A stretch of DNA of 44,192 nt, from contig DTSO01000011.1 in NCBI GenBank assembly GCA_012965315.1, positions 1-44,192 of the forward strand, written 5' to 3'. The position numbers and the translations under genes were made by a program. The stretch's first letter is position 1; the number at the start of each line of letters is the position of its first letter. The DNA comes from Phycisphaerales bacterium (GTDB lineage: Bacteria; Planctomycetota; Phycisphaerae; Phycisphaerales; SM1A02). The notes beneath the pieces were generated by a model. The model made no database searches, was not told where the DNA came from, and was given only the letters and a program-made list of their open reading frames with translations. Positions 42,838-44,192 of the stretch are shown here, one piece after another.

Positions 42838-43477
42838 CTGCTGAAACGAGCACTTCTGCGGATGTTTTTTCCAAAACTTCATCGATTGTGACGTCTGGTG
42901 CTAGTTCGGTGATTTCAAACCTTTTTTTCTCTTCGTTCATTTCCATGACGCACAAATCAGTAATAATCATGTCAATGCACTGCAAACCGGTGAGTGGTAG
43001 GGTGCAAGTTGGAATGAGTTTCGGGTCGCCTTTTCGTGTGACGTGGTCCATAATTACAACAACCTTGTTCACTCCAGCGACAAGATCCATGGCACCACCC
43101 ATACCTTTAATCATTTTTCCTGGAATCATCCAGTTTGCAATATCGCCTTTTTGAGAAATTTCCATCGCCCCTAGGATTGCGAGATTGATATGCCCGCCTC
43201 GAATCATTTCAAATGACTCAGCAGAAGAGAAAAAACTCGCACCTGCAACAGCAGTTACAGTTTGTTTACCTGCATTAATTAAATCAGCATCTACTTTGTC
43301 TTCCGTTGGGAATTCGCCCATTCCAAGTAGTCCATTTTCAGATTGAAGCCAAACGGTCATTCCCTCGGGGACATAATTGGCAACAAGGGTAGGCATTCCA
43401 ATCCCTAAATTGACGTAATAGCCGTCTTTGAGTTCTTGAGCGGCTCGCTTAGCAATTCCATTTCTGTCTAGTGGCAT
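42827..43477 (-). CDS. 3-oxoacid CoA-transferase subunit B
   Basis: A 216-aa beta subunit of a succinyl-CoA:3-ketoacid (or acetoacetate) CoA-transferase, which activates acetoacetate-type acids. Hallmarks: KRAAQELKDGYYVNLGIGMPTLVANYVP, SENGLLGMG with the catalytic Glu, GASFFSSAESFEMIRGGHINLAILGAMEIS, IPGKMIKGMGGAMDLVAG, IDMIITDLCVM. Length is normal. The A subunit, usually directly upstream, is absent; the upstream gene is a divergent aldehyde dehydrogenase. No Shine-Dalgarno; TATTAT ends 6 nt before the ATG. Bases 43125-43168 recur inverted at the window end. Confidence 0.92.
   Translation of the reverse strand: MPLDRNGIAKRAAQELKDGYYVNLGIGMPTLVANYVPEGMTVWLQSENGLLGMGEFPTEDKVDADLINAGKQTVTAVAGASFFSSAESFEMIRGGHINLAILGAMEISQKGDIANWMIPGKMIKGMGGAMDLVAGVNKVVVIMDHVTRKGDPKLIPTCTLPLTGLQCIDMIITDLCVMEMNEEKKRFEITELAPDVTIDEVLEKTSAEVLVSAAIN
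43125..43168 (-). repeat. 44-bp inverted repeat, copy inside the CoA-transferase gene
   Basis: Perfect reverse complement of 44149-44192. This copy lies in frame within the CoA-transferase B gene (AMEISQKGDIANWM), so it is the native location. Confidence 0.97.
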
Positions 43478-43483
43478 ATGGAG

Positions 43484-43489
43484 ATAATA
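43484..43489 (-). promoter_or_regulatory. -10-like box (TATTAT) for leaderless CoA-transferase B
   Basis: On the minus strand TATTAT is followed by six bases and the ATG at 43477. Confidence 0.45.
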
Positions 43490-43505
43490 CCACCTCTTGG
43501 TGTGC

Positions 43506-43511
43506 TAGAAT
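43506..43511 (+). promoter_or_regulatory. Extended -10 box (TGcTAGAAT) for leaderless ALDH gene
   Basis: TAGAAT with a TGn extension ends 6 nt before ATG 43518. Together with the minus-strand box at 43484-43489 it packs two divergent starts into 40 bp. Confidence 0.5.
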
Positions 43512-43517
43512 ACGGGC

Positions 43518-44192
43518 ATGACAACAACACTTACAAACCTAATTAACCATCCACTCGTTTGTGACCCTTCTGAAGCGACCCAAGATCATATTATTTCTTA
43601 TAACCCAGCAACTGGCGAACCAATTGCCGCGGTTCGACGGCAAACTACGGCGGAGTACAACGAGCAAGTTACCCGTTCACAAGCTGTTTTTAAGGAATGG
43701 AGAATGTTGCCAGCGCCAAAGCGCGGAGAAATCGTTCGCAGGATTGGTAACGCATTCCGCGCATACGAGCAACAACTCGGCGAACTTGTAACAATGGAAA
43801 GTGGCAAAATCCTCGCAGAAGGAATTGGCGAAGTAGTCGAGTGCATCGATATCTCAGATTTTGCTGTCGGTCTTTCTCGACAACTTTACGGATTGACCAT
43901 TGCTTCAGAGCGACCACGGCATGCAATGATGGAGCAATGGCAACCACTGGGAACCGTCGGAATTATTTCTGCGTTTAACTTTCCTGTTGCAGTCTGGGCT
44001 TGGAACTCAATGCTCGCAGCAGTTTGTGGAGACACAACAATTTGGAAACCAAGTGACATTACGCCTCTAACTGCAATCGCAATGATTAATGTTGCACATG
44101 AAGTAATGCGAGACCAAGATATTTTCGTCCCTGAAAATGGTGACCCGTGCGATGGAAATTTCTCAAAAAGGCGATATTGCAAACTGGATGAT
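43518..44192 (+). CDS. Aldehyde dehydrogenase, ALDH7/antiquitin-like, truncated at the window end
   Basis: The N-terminal about 205 residues of an NAD-dependent aldehyde dehydrogenase close to the ALDH7 (alpha-aminoadipic semialdehyde dehydrogenase) group: YNPATGEPIAAVRRQT, MESGKILAEGIGEVVECID, DFAVGLSRQLYGLTIASERP, WQPLGTVGIISAFNFPVAVW, WNSMLAAVCGDTTIWKPSD. The catalytic Cys and Glu would lie beyond the end. The frame stays open to the last base, but from 44149 the DNA is an inverted copy of the CoA-transferase gene, so the last 15 residues are not real ALDH sequence; residues just before (about 205-210) do not clearly match the family either. The start is supported by an extended -10 box 6 nt upstream. 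Confidence 0.85.
   Translation, partial: MTTTLTNLINHPLVCDPSEATQDHIISYNPATGEPIAAVRRQTTAEYNEQVTRSQAVFKEWRMLPAPKRGEIVRRIGNAFRAYEQQLGELVTMESGKILAEGIGEVVECIDISDFAVGLSRQLYGLTIASERPRHAMMEQWQPLGTVGIISAFNFPVAVWAWNSMLAAVCGDTTIWKPSDITPLTAIAMINVAHEVMRDQDIFVPENGDPCDGNFSKRRYCKLDD
44149..44192 (+). repeat. 44-bp inverted copy of the CoA-transferase interior at the window end
   Basis: Exact reverse complement of 43125-43168; the next base inward (44148) mismatches. It runs to the last base, so the true length is unknown. It interrupts the ALDH reading frame and probably marks a chimeric or fold-back contig end. Confidence 0.97.

Noticed and set aside
1-44192. CRISPR arrays, tRNA/rRNA genes, insertion sequences, phage or defence genes
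   Set aside because: None was seen by eye; the only tandem repeats are inside the Cys-rich lipoprotein gene, and every sizeable frame is a housekeeping, envelope, flagellar or secreted protein.

Overview
The window reads as a piece of a Planctomycetota genome, most likely of the class Phycisphaerae. It is AT-leaning (about 40% GC by eye) and densely packed. The pointers are a very long SecA (1352 aa), secreted proteins ending in Cys-flanked dockerin-like tags (GDxDxDGxxxVxDLLxxIxxWG), an adjacent DUF1800/DUF1501 pair, FG-GAP/CRTAC1-type proteins, and a Gram-negative envelope (LptE-like and BamD-like genes) together with a flagellar export operon. No tRNA, rRNA, CRISPR array or intact mobile element was seen.

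Layout. 1-2038: 3' end of a Ser/Thr-kinase-type TPR protein. 2304-8319 (minus): three secreted proteins, namely a di-heme oxidoreductase, an FG-GAP protein and a choice-of-anchor-B protein, all carrying dockerin-like segments. 8377-10769 (plus): TPR protein plus CRTAC1-like lipoprotein. 10777-13622 (minus): DUF1800 and DUF1501. 13704-15857 (minus): copper P-type ATPase. 15986-20368 (plus): small secreted protein and secA. 20386-22112 (minus): membrane protein and hotdog-fold protein. 22155-24586 (plus): sugar isomerase/epimerase-like protein and gamma-glutamyltransferase. 24633-27833 (minus): tsf, rpsB with a structured leader, and pyrC. 27959-28399 (minus): Cys-rich lipoprotein. 28533-30178 (plus): short UvrC and DUF167. 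30205-33811 (minus): ftsH, lptE-like, bamD-like. 33931-41431 (plus): fliO-fliP-fliQ-fliR-flhB-flhA-flhF, then fliA from its own promoter. 41497-42669 (minus): HAF-repeat protein. 42827-43477 (minus): CoA-transferase subunit B. 43518-end (plus): truncated ALDH7-like dehydrogenase.

How genes work together. The flagellar block encodes almost the whole membrane export gate (FliP/Q/R, FlhB, FlhA, with FliO as assembly factor), the polar-placement GTPase FlhF and the flagellar sigma factor; most genes are joined by 1-8 nt overlaps. SecA would export the many signal-peptide proteins seen here. LptE-like and BamD-like proteins point to a true outer membrane.

Most notable observations. (1) FlhB has lost the NPTH self-cleavage motif through an apparent two-residue deletion. 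(2) Seven transcription-unit starts lack a Shine-Dalgarno and instead have a TAnnnT box ending 6-7 nt before the start codon, the layout expected of leaderless mRNAs. (3) The rpsB leader contains a string of inverted repeats. (4) The window ends in a perfect 44-bp inverted copy of the interior of the CoA-transferase gene, which cuts the ALDH gene and looks like an assembly or amplification artefact. (5) UvrC lacks its C-terminal helix-hairpin-helix region. I found no convincing new defence or mobile system.
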